A DNA stretch of 55,338 nucleotides from Bacillus sp. MM2020_1 (GTDB lineage Bacteria > Bacillota > Bacilli > Bacillales > Cytobacillaceae): positions 1 to 55,338 of the forward strand of contig JAANMP010000031.1 of NCBI GenBank assembly GCA_011250595.1, read 5' to 3'. Made by a program: the position numbers and the translations under genes. Position 1 is the first letter of the stretch. Each line of letters begins with the position of its first letter. Of this stretch, positions 9,676 to 18,404 are shown piece by piece. The notes under the pieces are model-generated. The model saw only the letters and a list, made by a program, of their open reading frames with translations, did no database searches and was not told the origin of the DNA.

Positions 9676-10011
9676 ATGGCAATTTTTGTTTACCAGACAT
9701 TTGAAATTAAACAGGATAAATTTAAAGAAGGTATTGAAAACTTAAAGGAAATTAAAACGTTCCGGAATGAAAATTATGATCACAATGTCGAAATCTTAAC
9801 ACCCGTTTCCGGTGAAGACCATACATATGCCCTCCTCACCAAATATGAAGGGTTAGCTGAAATGGAATTACAAAACAAAAAAATGTTTGAAGATGAAGAA
9901 TATCTAAAACTGATCGGAGACTTTTTCCTGCAAAATATTGTTCAAGGCAGTATGTATACGCAAATCTACCGGGCACTTAGTGAAAAGAAAACAGACAAAA
10001 AACACGGTTGA
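9676..10011 (+). CDS. Uncharacterised small protein, probable dimeric alpha/beta-barrel fold
   Basis: A 111-residue soluble protein (MAIFVYQTFEIKQDKFKEG). The pattern of an N-terminal strand, an amphipathic helix rich in Lys/Glu, then strands YALLTKYEG and a C-terminal TQIYRAL strand suggests the ferredoxin-like barrel of ABM/NIPSNAP-type proteins. This is inference only; no catalytic motif is visible. The start at 9676 is preferred over the ATG at 9667 because AGGGG (9662-9666) is spaced nine bases from it. It is a lone gene with its own terminator, convergent with the transporter that follows. Confidence 0.7.
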   Translation: MAIFVYQTFEIKQDKFKEGIENLKEIKTFRNENYDHNVEILTPVSGEDHTYALLTKYEGLAEMELQNKKMFEDEEYLKLIGDFFLQNIVQGSMYTQIYRALSEKKTDKKHG

Positions 10012-10029
10012 ACATCAGCCGTGTTTTTT
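9997..10029. terminator. Bidirectional terminator between convergent genes
   Basis: AAAAAACACGG pairs with CCGTGTTTTTT around an 11-nt loop that contains the stop codon of the plus-strand gene. T runs occur on both strands, so it can serve the small plus-strand gene and the minus-strand transporter that ends at 10051. Confidence 0.85.
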
Positions 10030-10050
10030 GTGTTCATGGTTATCTTTTAA

Positions 10051-11379
10051 TTAACTCTTGAGGTTTCTGTTATCTGATGAGGTACCCCGTACTATCCCAA
10101 GAAGACACCCTATTATCAATCCAATTACGGCAGGAATAATCCAACCAAGTCCTTCTTTATAAAATGGAAAAATATCAAGTAACTCGTTCCACTTACTGGC
10201 GAGGAAGCTTTTATTAATCGTATCTATGATACTAAATAGGGCCACAAAGCTTATGACTGAGATATAAACCTGCCGGAAATTCTTAATTAAATCATCAATG
10301 AGTCCTAAAAAGATAATCACGATTGCTAACGGATAGATCATGCCAAGAATTGGAACGGAAATCTGTAAGATTTGTGTTAAGCCTAAATTGGCAATAGCAG
10401 TACTAAGAACCGCTAAGATAATAACCCACTTTTTATAATTTACTTTTGGAATCGCATTTGCGAAAAATTGACTGCAGGAAGTAACTAAACCGATCGAAAC
10501 GCAAAAACAGGCGATTGTAAAAACTAGACCTAAAATGAAGGTTCCGCTTTGACCAAACAAGTGAGTCATAACATTGGATAATATTTGTGCACCGTTTTCT
10601 GTTTGGCCTAATGACGAACTCGCAGCCCCTAAATAACCTAAGATTAGGTAAATCACGGTTAGTAGCAATCCTGCACCTAAACTAGCATACATCATATATA
10701 AGGATCTCTTTTTGGATTCCACTACCCCTTGTGATTTTAATGTATTGGCGATGACAATACCAAATGCTAAAGCAGCTAAGGCATCCATTGTTTGATAACC
10801 ATCTAAAAACCCTTGGAAGACTGGAATTGAACCATAGTTTTCCTTTGGTGCTGCGAATGAACCGATTGGATCCATTAAGCTTTTCACAAAAATTATTGCG
10901 ATGAGAGCAAGCAAGATTGGAGTCAATAATTTCCCAAAAAGGTCAATAAGCTTAGAAGGATACATACATAACCATGTAACTAATCCAAAAAAGATGATAC
11001 TGTATAACAACAAAGAAATGGGGCTGCTTACCAAATTTTCTGGTAAAAAAGGTGCTATACCCATTTCAAATGCAAGACTTCCTGCCCGAGGAATCGCTAG
11101 TCCAGGTCCAATCGCAATATAGATAAGAAATGGAAAAATCAAAGCAAAAAAAGGATGAACCCGTTGATTAAGGTCATTAAAACTTCCTGCCTTAGCCACC
11201 GCAATTACTCCTAAAATCGGCAGTCCCACTGCTGAAACAATAAAACCAGCAAGAGCTATCCAGAGATTCGTACCCGCTGACTGTCCCAAAAATGGTGGAA
11301 ATATCAGGTTGCCAGCTCCAAAAAACATAGAAAATAACATAAAACTAATAAAGACAATCTGTTTGGCAGAAAAATTCAT
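10051..11379 (-). CDS. brnQ: Branched-chain amino acid:cation symporter (LIVCS family, BrnQ/BraB)
   Basis: A 442-residue, 12-TM uptake system for leucine, isoleucine and valine. The N-terminal FFGAGNLIFPPFLG is the family signature, followed by GPGLAIPRAGSLAFEMG and later GYQTMDALAALAFG, all characteristic of LIVCS carriers. AAAGGAG precedes the ATG. It is monocistronic. I looked for a T-box leader and a clear CodY box in the 150 bp upstream and found neither. Bacilli often have several paralogues (BraB, BrnQ, BcaP is a different family), so substrate preference is open. Confidence 0.93.
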   Translation of the reverse strand: MNFSAKQIVFISFMLFSMFFGAGNLIFPPFLGQSAGTNLWIALAGFIVSAVGLPILGVIAVAKAGSFNDLNQRVHPFFALIFPFLIYIAIGPGLAIPRAGSLAFEMGIAPFLPENLVSSPISLLLYSIIFFGLVTWLCMYPSKLIDLFGKLLTPILLALIAIIFVKSLMDPIGSFAAPKENYGSIPVFQGFLDGYQTMDALAALAFGIVIANTLKSQGVVESKKRSLYMMYASLGAGLLLTVIYLILGYLGAASSSLGQTENGAQILSNVMTHLFGQSGTFILGLVFTIACFCVSIGLVTSCSQFFANAIPKVNYKKWVIILAVLSTAIANLGLTQILQISVPILGMIYPLAIVIIFLGLIDDLIKNFRQVYISVISFVALFSIIDTINKSFLASKWNELLDIFPFYKEGLGWIIPAVIGLIIGCLLGIVRGTSSDNRNLKS

Positions 11380-11483
11380 TAAAAATCTCCTTTTGAATAA
11401 AAAATATTATTCCATAATAATAAACCATATTTAAGCCAAGATGGTATATTTATTTTAAACATCCATTAATTGAATTATTGCTA

Positions 11484-11513
11484 AAAAATCCCCTTTCATT
11501 TTTTTGAAAGAGG
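11484..11513 (-). terminator. Rho-independent terminator of the Eis-like gene
   Basis: On the minus strand CCTCTTTCA pairs with TGAAAGGGG across an A-rich loop, and ATTTTTT follows. It lies 24 bp past the acetyltransferase stop codon. Confidence 0.75.
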
Positions 11514-11536
11514 AAAGTAGTCTAAAAAATACTTTA

Positions 11537-12748
11537 TCAAAAATAATCGGAGAAATAAGGTGTCTGTCTTTCAATTAAATTCTCTAGTATTTCTACGGTT
11601 TGTTCGTTACTAGTTAGTCTTCCGATGCTAGCCAAATAGGAGGGTCTTTTATACCCACTTAACATTGTCGTCAATGTTTGGATGTTAACAGATACTAGCG
11701 GTTCCCCCACACTTTGAGTTAGTTCTCCCTGACCCTTGGCTGAGACATGAAGAGTAAATATCCCTTGATTCCATTCAAGGATTGGATCATCAATCAGGAT
11801 TGTCACTTGTATATCTACACCCGGTGCTTTAAACGGGTATTGATCGATAAATTGTTTAACATCTACTATTCGTGCCATGAAATAGGGTGCGATGGTTTCC
11901 TTAATATCCCCGTCCTCCAACCAAAATGCTAAGGGTTCATTAGTATAGATGGCACCGACAACTTTTGAAACCATAGAAAAATGGGCACTGATAAAATTCC
12001 AGAGTCCAACCCGCGCCTCTTCATTCATATAGACCATTTCTTTTATATGAAGCACATCATGTGAAATCCAGTACAACAGATATCCTTGAGGCTGATGGGT
12101 ACTATCATAATATACAGCTGCTGTTAAATCTTCCAAGTCCCATCTCCAGTACTCCTCCCAGGCTAAATTCGTTCGAATCATTGCAGCATGCCGTTTACTG
12201 GAAAAAAGCTTATAAACCGTTTTAATATCGGGATGATCTGTATTTAGCCGATCAACGTAGCCTGGTACTTTTTTTACCTTCGGCAATTGATAATCTTTAA
12301 TTTCAAAGGTCATCTTATCAGAAATGATTTCCCATCCTTTTTTTCGGTAAAAAGGCAAAGAATATGGATATAAATAGCATATCGATTGTTTTCTTTCCTT
12401 CATGTCAGCAAGGGCCTGCCAAATCAACTTATTCATTAACCCCAAATTCGCATATTCTGGATAGGTACCGACGCCTGTCAGTCCTCCCATCTCAAAGGTC
12501 CTCCCAAAAATATTTACTTGAAAGGGATAAACAGCTATTTGGGAAATCAGTTTTTCACCATCAAACCAGCCCAGCACATCTGCCTGCTCCAAAACAGGCA
12601 GTTTTGCTAATGCAATTTCACGTTCCTCCCAACCCACTGTTTGTAAATCTTTTTTGGTCACCTGGAATACATAACGTAATAACTCATTGAATTGCCGCCA
12701 ATGTTTTGGCTCCACTCTATCCATCTTGAGCCTGTCCAGTCGACTCAT
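11537..12748 (-). CDS. GNAT N-acetyltransferase, Eis-like two-GNAT plus SCP2 protein
   Basis: At 403 residues it has the Eis layout: an N-terminal GNAT domain (about 1-150, with the acetyl-CoA loop region GLTGVGTYPEYANLGLM), a second degenerate GNAT domain, and a C-terminal SCP2-like sterol-carrier fold ending in a conserved aromatic carboxy terminus (YFSDYF). In studied Eis proteins the C-terminal carboxylate takes part in catalysis, and substrates include aminoglycosides and other amines. GGAGGT precedes the ATG. It is monocistronic. The real substrate is unknown. Confidence 0.85.
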   Translation of the reverse strand: MSRLDRLKMDRVEPKHWRQFNELLRYVFQVTKKDLQTVGWEEREIALAKLPVLEQADVLGWFDGEKLISQIAVYPFQVNIFGRTFEMGGLTGVGTYPEYANLGLMNKLIWQALADMKERKQSICYLYPYSLPFYRKKGWEIISDKMTFEIKDYQLPKVKKVPGYVDRLNTDHPDIKTVYKLFSSKRHAAMIRTNLAWEEYWRWDLEDLTAAVYYDSTHQPQGYLLYWISHDVLHIKEMVYMNEEARVGLWNFISAHFSMVSKVVGAIYTNEPLAFWLEDGDIKETIAPYFMARIVDVKQFIDQYPFKAPGVDIQVTILIDDPILEWNQGIFTLHVSAKGQGELTQSVGEPLVSVNIQTLTTMLSGYKRPSYLASIGRLTSNEQTVEILENLIERQTPYFSDYF

Positions 12749-12947
12749 ACCATTACCTCCAACAAATTTACAGTCTTACACTATGTTCAGGTATTTTTTA
12801 TGAATTTATGTAAGCTTTTGCAAAAAAAACGGGACTCCATTGATTACGCCAATATGCTTAGATTTTTATCAAGAGTTAAGTTTAATCGGGAAATTTCGCT
12901 TCGTAAAAGACTACTATCTATTACTTTACTTACCAATAAGATTCCTT

Positions 12948-12967
12948 CATTATCACAAGGAAGGAAA
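12948..12967 (-). terminator. Weak terminator after the HxlR gene
   Basis: TTCCTT pairs with AAGGAA just past the stop codon of the HxlR gene; the minus strand then reads TCTTATT. The stem is short, so the call is tentative. Confidence 0.4.
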
Positions 12968-12969
12968 TG

Positions 12970-13308
12970 TTAATCCATTGTATTTTCCAATTTTCTCTTT
13001 TTGTGTTCCATACTCCATTCGTGCATTGAATCTAAAATCGGCTTCAATGTCATTCCATACTCAGTTATAGAATATTCCACTTTAGGTGGGACTTCACGAT
13101 ATACCTCTCGACTTATGAGCCCCTCCTCCTCTAGTTCTCGTAATTGATTTGTTAGCATTTTGGGGGTAATACCTACAAGTGCTTTTTTTAATTCCCCATA
13201 TCTCATTGTGCCTTCCGACATTAGATACAATAAGATGATAGGCTTCCATTTCCCAACCAAGATGGAAAGAGCATCGTGTACTTTACAAAATTCAGGTTTT
13301 ATTTTCAT
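12970..13308 (-). CDS. HxlR-family regulator with single N-terminal cysteine
   Basis: A 112-residue winged-helix regulator (MKIKPEFCKVHDALSILVGKWK). It has the HxlR motifs GKWKPIILLYL, RYGELKKAL..ITPKMLTNQLRELEE and the wing region VEYSITEYG. Its only cysteine is C8, at the place of the redox-sensing N-terminal cysteine of YodB and CatR, which respond to quinones and diamide. The start is the ATG at 13308 behind GGAGGT. It is divergent from pirin and DoxX genes. A perfect 8-4-8 dyad directly upstream is the likely operator for autoregulation and control of those genes. Thiol sensing is inference from family and position. Confidence 0.85.
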   Translation of the reverse strand: MKIKPEFCKVHDALSILVGKWKPIILLYLMSEGTMRYGELKKALVGITPKMLTNQLRELEEEGLISREVYREVPPKVEYSITEYGMTLKPILDSMHEWSMEHKKRKLENTMD

Positions 13309-13320
13309 CTTTACCTCCAA

Positions 13321-13340
13321 TAGTATCTTTTTAGATACTA
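13321..13340. promoter_or_regulatory. Perfect dyad, probable HxlR operator
   Basis: TAGTATCT-TTTT-AGATACTA is an exact 8-bp inverted repeat directly upstream of the HxlR Shine-Dalgarno site and overlapping its likely -10 region. It resembles the TACTAT/ATAGTA type boxes of YodB and CatR. It lies about 75-95 bp upstream of the divergent pirin gene. Confidence 0.7.
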
Positions 13341-13413
13341 TATATCTTCAAAGTGCATACTTATATAATTGATTTTAATGGTTTATTATGATTATGAAAA
13401 GGGGGCAATTAAT

Positions 13414-14271
13414 ATGAATACCGAAAATATTAGACGTCGTGAAATAAAAAAAGTATGGACAGTAACCGAACAAAAAATAAGCAATATTCATACTGCAAGT
13501 CCTATCCTTGCACCTGGCAACTGGGTAGATTATGATCCGTTCTTATTACTAATGGAAGATAAATTTCAAAAAGGAGCATTTAGTGAGCATCCTCATCGTG
13601 GTATAGAGACCTTAACATATATCATTCACGGAAGGCTTAATCATTATGACAATGCTACGGGGGCGGGTGGAATCCTAGAAAAAGGGGACCTTCAATTTAT
13701 GACTGCTGGTAGAGGAGTAATCCATAATGAATCACCACTTGACGGTGAAACAGTTCATCTTCTTCAGCTTTGGGTTAATCTACCTCGTAAATATAAAATG
13801 GTAAAACCCCGTTATCAAAATATGCACGCAAAAGATATGCCTGTTCATCAAGAGAAAGGTGCCTTAATTCGAGTATATTCAGGTTCGTCTGGAGATATTG
13901 TATCGAACACCCTGAATTACGCACCTGTCACATTTGTAGAAATCGTGTTGGAAGAAGGAGCATCCATTAGTCAAGACCTTCCTGGTAGCTATAATGGCTA
14001 TATTTATGTATTAGAAGGAAGTGGATCATTTGGTGAAAATAAAGTTGAGGCGAGAAAAGGGCAAGCATTGTGGCTTGGTTCCGCAAATGATGGGGAAATG
14101 AGCAGTATTCACATTTCTGCAAACGAAAAGTTACGTCTTGTTCTTTTTGCAGGTGAACCTCTCAGAGAACCTGTTGTAGCATATGGACCTTTCGTAATGA
14201 ATTCTGAAGAAGAAATTCGACAGGCTTATCGGGATTATCAGGAGGGTAAATTCGAAACTCCAGTAGATTAA
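13414..14271 (+). CDS. Pirin-family bicupin protein (YhhW-like)
   Basis: A 285-residue bicupin. The metal ligands seen in pirin are present at H59, H61, H104 and E106 (HPHRGIET and GVIHNESP). Relatives such as E. coli YhhW oxidise quercetin in vitro; the physiological role is unclear but often tied to quinone or redox stress. The ATG at 13414 is behind AAAGGGGGC; an in-frame start 45 bp upstream lacks a site. A TATAAT box lies at 13364-13369. It is followed after 80 bp by a DoxX gene, and the pair is divergent from an HxlR regulator, as in known quinone-response loci. Confidence 0.9.
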   Translation: MNTENIRRREIKKVWTVTEQKISNIHTASPILAPGNWVDYDPFLLLMEDKFQKGAFSEHPHRGIETLTYIIHGRLNHYDNATGAGGILEKGDLQFMTAGRGVIHNESPLDGETVHLLQLWVNLPRKYKMVKPRYQNMHAKDMPVHQEKGALIRVYSGSSGDIVSNTLNYAPVTFVEIVLEEGASISQDLPGSYNGYIYVLEGSGSFGENKVEARKGQALWLGSANDGEMSSIHISANEKLRLVLFAGEPLREPVVAYGPFVMNSEEEIRQAYRDYQEGKFETPVD

Positions 14272-14351
14272 AGATTTACGGAAATAGTTGAATGAATTTG
14301 ATTAACTCCTCAACGAACAAACTAAATAAAGATAATTAAAGGAGCAATAAG

Positions 14352-14747
14352 ATGATGGGGTTTGGTTTATTGTTAATACGCTTAGTAATTGGATTGTCAT
14401 TCCTAGCTCACGGAGCCCAAAAGTTATTCGGCTTTGGCGGCGGTGGATTAAAAGTAGCTGGGGAGCATTTTGAAAAATTAGGAATAAGACCTGGGGTAAC
14501 AATGGCGTTACTAGCTGGGCTATCGGAATTAATAGGTGGAGCTATGTTTGCGTTAGGGTTACTTACCCCACTTGCAGGCATTGTGATTGCTGGAACAATG
14601 GTAGTAGGGATTTTAAAAGTTCACGGACCAAATGGTTACTGGATTACAAAGGGTGGATATGAATATTGTCTTGCTGTATTAGTTGTAGCAATTGGTGTAG
14701 CTCTTACGGGGGCAGGAAAATATTCACTCGATGGTATTTTATTTTAA
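14352..14747 (+). CDS. DoxX-family membrane protein (CatD/MhqP-like)
   Basis: A 131-residue, four-TM protein with the family pattern LIRLVIGLSFLAHGAQKLFGFGGGG near the N-terminus and GLSELIGGAMFALGLLTPLAG in the middle. B. subtilis relatives CatD and MhqP are induced by catechol and quinones and are called DoxX-type oxidoreductases without a proven reaction. AAAGGAGCAATAAG precedes the ATG. It probably forms an operon with the upstream pirin gene under the divergent HxlR regulator. Confidence 0.88.
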   Translation: MMGFGLLLIRLVIGLSFLAHGAQKLFGFGGGGLKVAGEHFEKLGIRPGVTMALLAGLSELIGGAMFALGLLTPLAGIVIAGTMVVGILKVHGPNGYWITKGGYEYCLAVLVVAIGVALTGAGKYSLDGILF

Positions 14748-14777
14748 ATTAGATCCATTTTTAACGGCAAATGTTTT

Positions 14778-14831
14778 GGTTTCAGGGAAACAGACGCTCA
14801 GAAGCTTATTCTGAGCGTCTGTTGTGAAACC
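14778..14831. repeat. Nested dyad element after doxX
   Basis: An inner perfect 13-bp inverted repeat (CAGACGCTCAGAA and complement, 14791-14821) is nested in an outer 7-bp one (GGTTTCA 14778-14784, TGAAACC 14825-14831). No T run follows on either strand. It could still end doxX transcription, or be a small repeated palindromic element. Confidence 0.55.
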
Positions 14832-14904
14832 ATCATTAAGCATTTCCCATACAAAGACCATTTAACCATAATAGAAATGTTTGTGATATGTACGGAACCC
14901 GTTA

Positions 14905-14934
14905 GAAAAAGCTGCCCATTTTATTGAGCAGCTT
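14905..14934 (-). terminator. Rho-independent terminator of the L,D-transpeptidase gene
   Basis: AAGCTGCTCA pairs with TGGGCAGCTT around ATAAAA and is followed by TTTTTC on the minus strand, about 20 bp past the stop codon. Confidence 0.85.
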
Positions 14935-14956
14935 CAAAATTAACGGTTTAATCAAA

Positions 14957-15727
14957 TCACTTAATTCCTAGCGCTTTTTTCGTTGCAGGACCGACAATCC
15001 CATCTGCTGTTAATTTGCGAGCTTTCTGAAATTTACGCACTGCATTCTCGGTATTTACTCCAAAATAACCATCCACACCATTTGTGCTATAGCCTAGGGA
15101 AGTTAACTTTCGTTGGAGCTCCTCGACAGAAGGACCCCGACTTCCTTTTTTTAATACTTCTCCACTAGTACTTACCGGGACGGAAGGTGCACTAGATCCC
15201 CCTCTAACTTTATATCCATTGGACGTTGCAATCGCATTGAAAGATTTCCCTGAAGATGTAATGATCACTGGAGTACCAGTTGGAACTTGATTAAACAGCC
15301 ATTCTACTTCACTATCAAACATCCGAATACAACCGCTGCTGACATATCCGCCAATGGAACTTGGGTTGTTGTTTCCATGAATCGCATAGGTCGTTCCCCA
15401 TGTTCCGCGGGCATTTAATCCGAGCCAACGGTTACCAAGCGGATTCCGTGGATCTCCACCAGGTATATGTCCCTTATAGTAAGGCCTGTTCTTAATCTTA
15501 ACTACAATCTTGAACTTACCCTCAGGTGTGTACGATTTCTTTCTCCCAGTCCCTACTTTAAACTGTTTTTTATACACACCATTTTCAAAGTACGCAAGCC
15601 GGTTGGTTGACTTGTTAATAATGATCAACTTTCCACTGGAGGCTGCAGAGCCTGTTGGAACACCAACAAAAAAACTAGACAACATAAAAAAGGTAAATAC
15701 AAAAAAAACTAACCACTTTTTGGGCAA
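14957..15727 (-). CDS. Secreted L,D-transpeptidase (YkuD) with peptidoglycan-binding domain
   Basis: The enzyme forms or exchanges 3-3 peptide crosslinks in peptidoglycan. The order is a signal peptide (hydrophobic FFVFTFFMLSSFF, cleavage near GSA/AS), a YkuD domain with the catalytic HGNNN and SSGCIRM motifs, and a C-terminal PG_binding_1 repeat (VEELQRKLTSLGY to GIVGPATKKALG). I start it at the TTG at 15727 because GGAGGGG lies directly before it; the ATG at 15742 would place that ribosome site inside the gene. That gives 256 residues. The domain order is reversed from proteins with N-terminal LysM. Confidence 0.88.
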   Translation of the reverse strand: MPKKWLVFFVFTFFMLSSFFVGVPTGSAASSGKLIIINKSTNRLAYFENGVYKKQFKVGTGRKKSYTPEGKFKIVVKIKNRPYYKGHIPGGDPRNPLGNRWLGLNARGTWGTTYAIHGNNNPSSIGGYVSSGCIRMFDSEVEWLFNQVPTGTPVIITSSGKSFNAIATSNGYKVRGGSSAPSVPVSTSGEVLKKGSRGPSVEELQRKLTSLGYSTNGVDGYFGVNTENAVRKFQKARKLTADGIVGPATKKALGIK

Positions 15728-15849
15728 TTGAACCCCTCCCATGCGACATAATTACTCATCCGTGTATCCTATGTCGAAGTGGCTTGTACACATTACAATT
15801 TTATTAAAGATATCACAATTTGGGCTAAGATTATATATCTACAAATAAT

Positions 15850-16085
15850 CCTTCACGGGCATTAGTTGCCCACTAGTTACCTTTGATCTGATTTTTCAAC
15901 CTTCACGGGCATTAGTCGCCTCCACTAGTTACCATTGATTCGATTTTTCAACCTTCACGGGCATTAGTCGCCTCTACTAGTTACCATTGATCCAATTTTT
16001 CATCCTTCACGGGCATTAGTAGCCTCCACTAGTTACCGCAGATCCGATTTACCATCCTTCACGGGCATTAGTAGCCACTAGCGGT
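15850..16085. repeat. Tandem array of a 52-bp unit, about 4.6 copies
   Basis: Units begin CCTTCACGGGCATTAGT at 15850, 15900, 15952, 16004 and 16056; the first is 50 bp, the next three 52 bp, the last is cut short at about 30 bp. Each carries the near-dyad ATTAGT...ACTAGTTACC. Copies differ by scattered substitutions. The array fills most of the 410-bp gap between the transpeptidase gene and the terminator of the kyn operon. No open frame runs through it. Confidence 0.9.
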
Positions 16086-16090
16086 CCTAT

Positions 16091-16128
16091 GAAAAAAGCC
16101 ACAAACCCATATATTAAGGTTTGCGGCT
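16091..16128 (-). terminator. Rho-independent terminator of the kyn operon
   Basis: AGCCGCAAACC pairs with GGTTTGTGGCT (one G-U) and is followed by TTTTTTC on the minus strand, ten bases past the kynA stop codon. Confidence 0.88.
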
Positions 16129-16137
16129 GATCCAAAA

Positions 16138-16986
16138 CTACAACTTCGTTCTTAAACTCCAGAGTTCAGGAAAAAATTGTTGGTCTAGTACTCTTTTTAA
16201 ATAGGTCACTCCAGACGACCCACCTGTCCCTTGTTTATGGCCGATAATCCTTTCCACCGTACTCATATGATTAAATCGCCATAATTGCTGCTGATTGCCG
16301 ATATCAACTAACTTCTCTGCCAATTCGTAAAGATCCCAGTGTTGGTCCACATTTCGATAGACAGTTAGCCAAGCCTCCTCGACACTAGTATTCGGAACAT
16401 AGTTTTTGGATAAATCACGATGTCGAATCTCATGATCAACAGGGAAGCCACGCGCTACAAGTGCCTGGATGGCAGCATCATAAATACTTGGTTTAAGCAG
16501 AGCCGCTTGCATTTTTTCATAAAGCTCTGTTTGATGTTGATAGACTGCCAGAGTATGAGCATTTTTGTTCCCTAAGGCAAATTCAATCAAACGATTTTGG
16601 TAGGACTGGAACCCTGACGATTGACCTAATTTATCCCGAAACTCTAAATACTCAGAAGGTGTCAGTGTCGAAAGAACACTCCATGACTGAATCAATTGCT
16701 GCTGTATTCTTGAAACACGCGAGAGGATTTTGAAGGACGGCTCCAAATCATTGTTTTGAATATACTCAATTGCTGCCGTCAATTCATGGATGATTAATTT
16801 CATCCATAATTCACTAGCCTGATGGATAATGATAAATAACATTTCATCATGGTGAGTTGATAAACGATGCTGACCTGATAAGATTTGATCAAGATGAAGA
16901 TAATCCCCGTAGGACATCGCTTTTTGAAAATCGGTTTGAATGTTTTTCTCGGGCCCCTTCTTTGTGTTTTTTTCATTCGAATTCAA
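16138..16986 (-). CDS. kynA: Tryptophan 2,3-dioxygenase
   Basis: The heme enzyme opens the indole ring of tryptophan to give N-formylkynurenine. The 282 residues fit the bacterial family. Markers are [19 protein letters not shown] with H55, and the heme-ligand region [13 protein letters not shown] with H250 as the expected axial ligand. The start is TTG at 16986 behind GGGAGG. It is the last gene of a three-gene operon (ridA-like, kynU, kynA), 55 bp after kynU. The order is unusual in that the enzyme of the first step is last, and the formamidase gene kynB is not in the cluster. Confidence 0.95.
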   Translation of the reverse strand: MNSNEKNTKKGPEKNIQTDFQKAMSYGDYLHLDQILSGQHRLSTHHDEMLFIIIHQASELWMKLIIHELTAAIEYIQNNDLEPSFKILSRVSRIQQQLIQSWSVLSTLTPSEYLEFRDKLGQSSGFQSYQNRLIEFALGNKNAHTLAVYQHQTELYEKMQAALLKPSIYDAAIQALVARGFPVDHEIRHRDLSKNYVPNTSVEEAWLTVYRNVDQHWDLYELAEKLVDIGNQQQLWRFNHMSTVERIIGHKQGTGGSSGVTYLKRVLDQQFFPELWSLRTKL

Positions 16987-17041
16987 GGCATTGATCCTCC
17001 CTCTTGTTAAGTGTGCTACAATTCCTCCACATTCAATTAGA

Positions 17042-18313
17042 TTATGCTACGACTTCCCGTTCATTCTTAAACTTTTCATATAACTTCTCTGTCATGATTT
17101 TCTTAAGAATCTGGACAACTTCCCAAACCTCTTCATAGGAGGTATAAAGCGCAACTGGAGCAAGTCGAATGATGTTGGGAGCACGGAAGTCTGGAATGAC
17201 ACCATTTTCTTTCAATGCTTTGCAAATTCGTGCCGCTTCTTTATGCTCTAAACATACATGTCCAGCACGACGGAAATCCTCGATAGGGTTACCAATTGTA
17301 AATCCGAACTCATGCAGCTCTTGATTAATTAAATCCATTAAATATTGATTGATTTGTAATGACTTGGCACGAATATTTTCAATTCCTGCTTCTGTAACAA
17401 TCTCCAATGCGCCTAGTAAAGGAGCAAGACTTAGGATATGAGGTGTCCCAATCTGATAAGCACCTGCCGAATCAGCCGCTGTTAAGGTATGTTCCATATC
17501 AAATTGTTTCTCTTTTTTCGAACCAAACCAGCCAGCCAATCCAGGGGCGGTGCCAAAATGTTTAGAATTCACATATAAACCGCCAACACTTCCCGGACCT
17601 CCATTTAAGTGTTTATAATTGCACCAATACGCAAAATCAACACCCCATTCACTGAATGAATGAGGAATCGCTCCTATCGAATGACAGCCATCAAAACCGA
17701 TTAATATCCCTCTTTTGTTTGCTTCCATTGTCAGGCTCTTCATGTCCAAGATTTGCCCGCTTCGATACAGAACTGTTGGCAAAATGATCAGCGAAATATC
17801 ATCGGTCATCGCTTCGATAATATCCTCTTCCTCTAAAAAGCGTCCATCTCGGCTTTTTACACGGACAAGATGGGTATCCGGATCAAATCCATGGATGCGA
17901 AGCTGACTTTGAAGCGCATATATATCTGATGGAAATGTTAGTTTATCTGCTAAAATTTTGGTCCGTTTTCCTTCCGGCCTATAAAAAGTAGAAACAAGCT
18001 GATGCAGGTTGACCGTTGTGGAGCCCGTTACAATTACTTCATTAGCTGCAGAACCTACTATCGGAGCCATCATCTCCCCTAATTTTTCTGATAAGAAAAA
18101 CCAGGGGTGCTTTCCTTTTGTCCAACCGTCAATTCCATGTTCCTTCCAATCATTTAAGCATTCCAAGAGAGTACGTTCTGCTCTTTTCGAAAGAAGGCCC
18201 AATGAATTCCCGTCCATATATATGGAATTAGGCTTTATGTAAAATTCTTTGCGAAATCTATTAAGGCTATCTTCTTTATCTAGTAATTGTGCATTCTCTA
18301 ATGACAACTGCAT
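17042..18313 (-). CDS. kynU: Kynureninase (PLP-dependent)
   Basis: The enzyme cleaves kynurenine to anthranilate and alanine. At 423 residues it is full length, with the PLP-binding lysine at K234 in [12 protein letters not shown], the phosphate-binding region [11 protein letters not shown], and [20 protein letters not shown]-complement ribosome site (GGAGGATA) precedes the ATG. The 91-bp gap to the upstream ridA-like gene contains a cre-like sequence, so kynU and kynA may have their own control. Downstream use of anthranilate is not encoded in the window. Confidence 0.95.
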   Translation of the reverse strand: MQLSLENAQLLDKEDSLNRFRKEFYIKPNSIYMDGNSLGLLSKRAERTLLECLNDWKEHGIDGWTKGKHPWFFLSEKLGEMMAPIVGSAANEVIVTGSTTVNLHQLVSTFYRPEGKRTKILADKLTFPSDIYALQSQLRIHGFDPDTHLVRVKSRDGRFLEEEDIIEAMTDDISLIILPTVLYRSGQILDMKSLTMEANKRGILIGFDGCHSIGAIPHSFSEWGVDFAYWCNYKHLNGGPGSVGGLYVNSKHFGTAPGLAGWFGSKKEKQFDMEHTLTAADSAGAYQIGTPHILSLAPLLGALEIVTEAGIENIRAKSLQINQYLMDLINQELHEFGFTIGNPIEDFRRAGHVCLEHKEAARICKALKENGVIPDFRAPNIIRLAPVALYTSYEEVWEVVQILKKIMTEKLYEKFKNEREVVA

Positions 18314-18354
18314 ATCTATCCTCCAATCTCCCTGCCTATCGTAGGTATCTCATT

Positions 18355-18369
18355 AGATAGCGCTTACAT
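18355..18369 (-). promoter_or_regulatory. Putative cre (CcpA) site ahead of kynU
   Basis: On the minus strand ATGTAAGCGCTATCT fits the consensus WTGNAANCGNWNNCW at every fixed position. It lies 42 bp upstream of the kynU start, inside the operon. CcpA binding would act on an internal promoter or as a roadblock. Confidence 0.5.
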
Positions 18370-18404
18370 ATTCTCCATTGTTAAATAACTTGGTTTTCTA
18401 GATA

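Noticed and set aside
11380..11536. T-box or CodY control of brnQ
   Set aside because: No T-box core sequence and no close CodY match could be found in the leader.
12692..13070. Two overlapping plus-strand frames between the acetyltransferase and HxlR genes
   Set aside because: No ribosome sites, poor composition, and they overlap flanking genes in antisense.
13369..13413. Upstream extension of the pirin gene
   Set aside because: The extra residues MILMVYYDYEKGAIN overlap the promoter -10 box and the ribosome site, and no Shine-Dalgarno precedes that start.
15850..16085. CRISPR array
   Set aside because: The units are contiguous near-copies of 52 bp with no unique spacers, and no cas genes are in the window.
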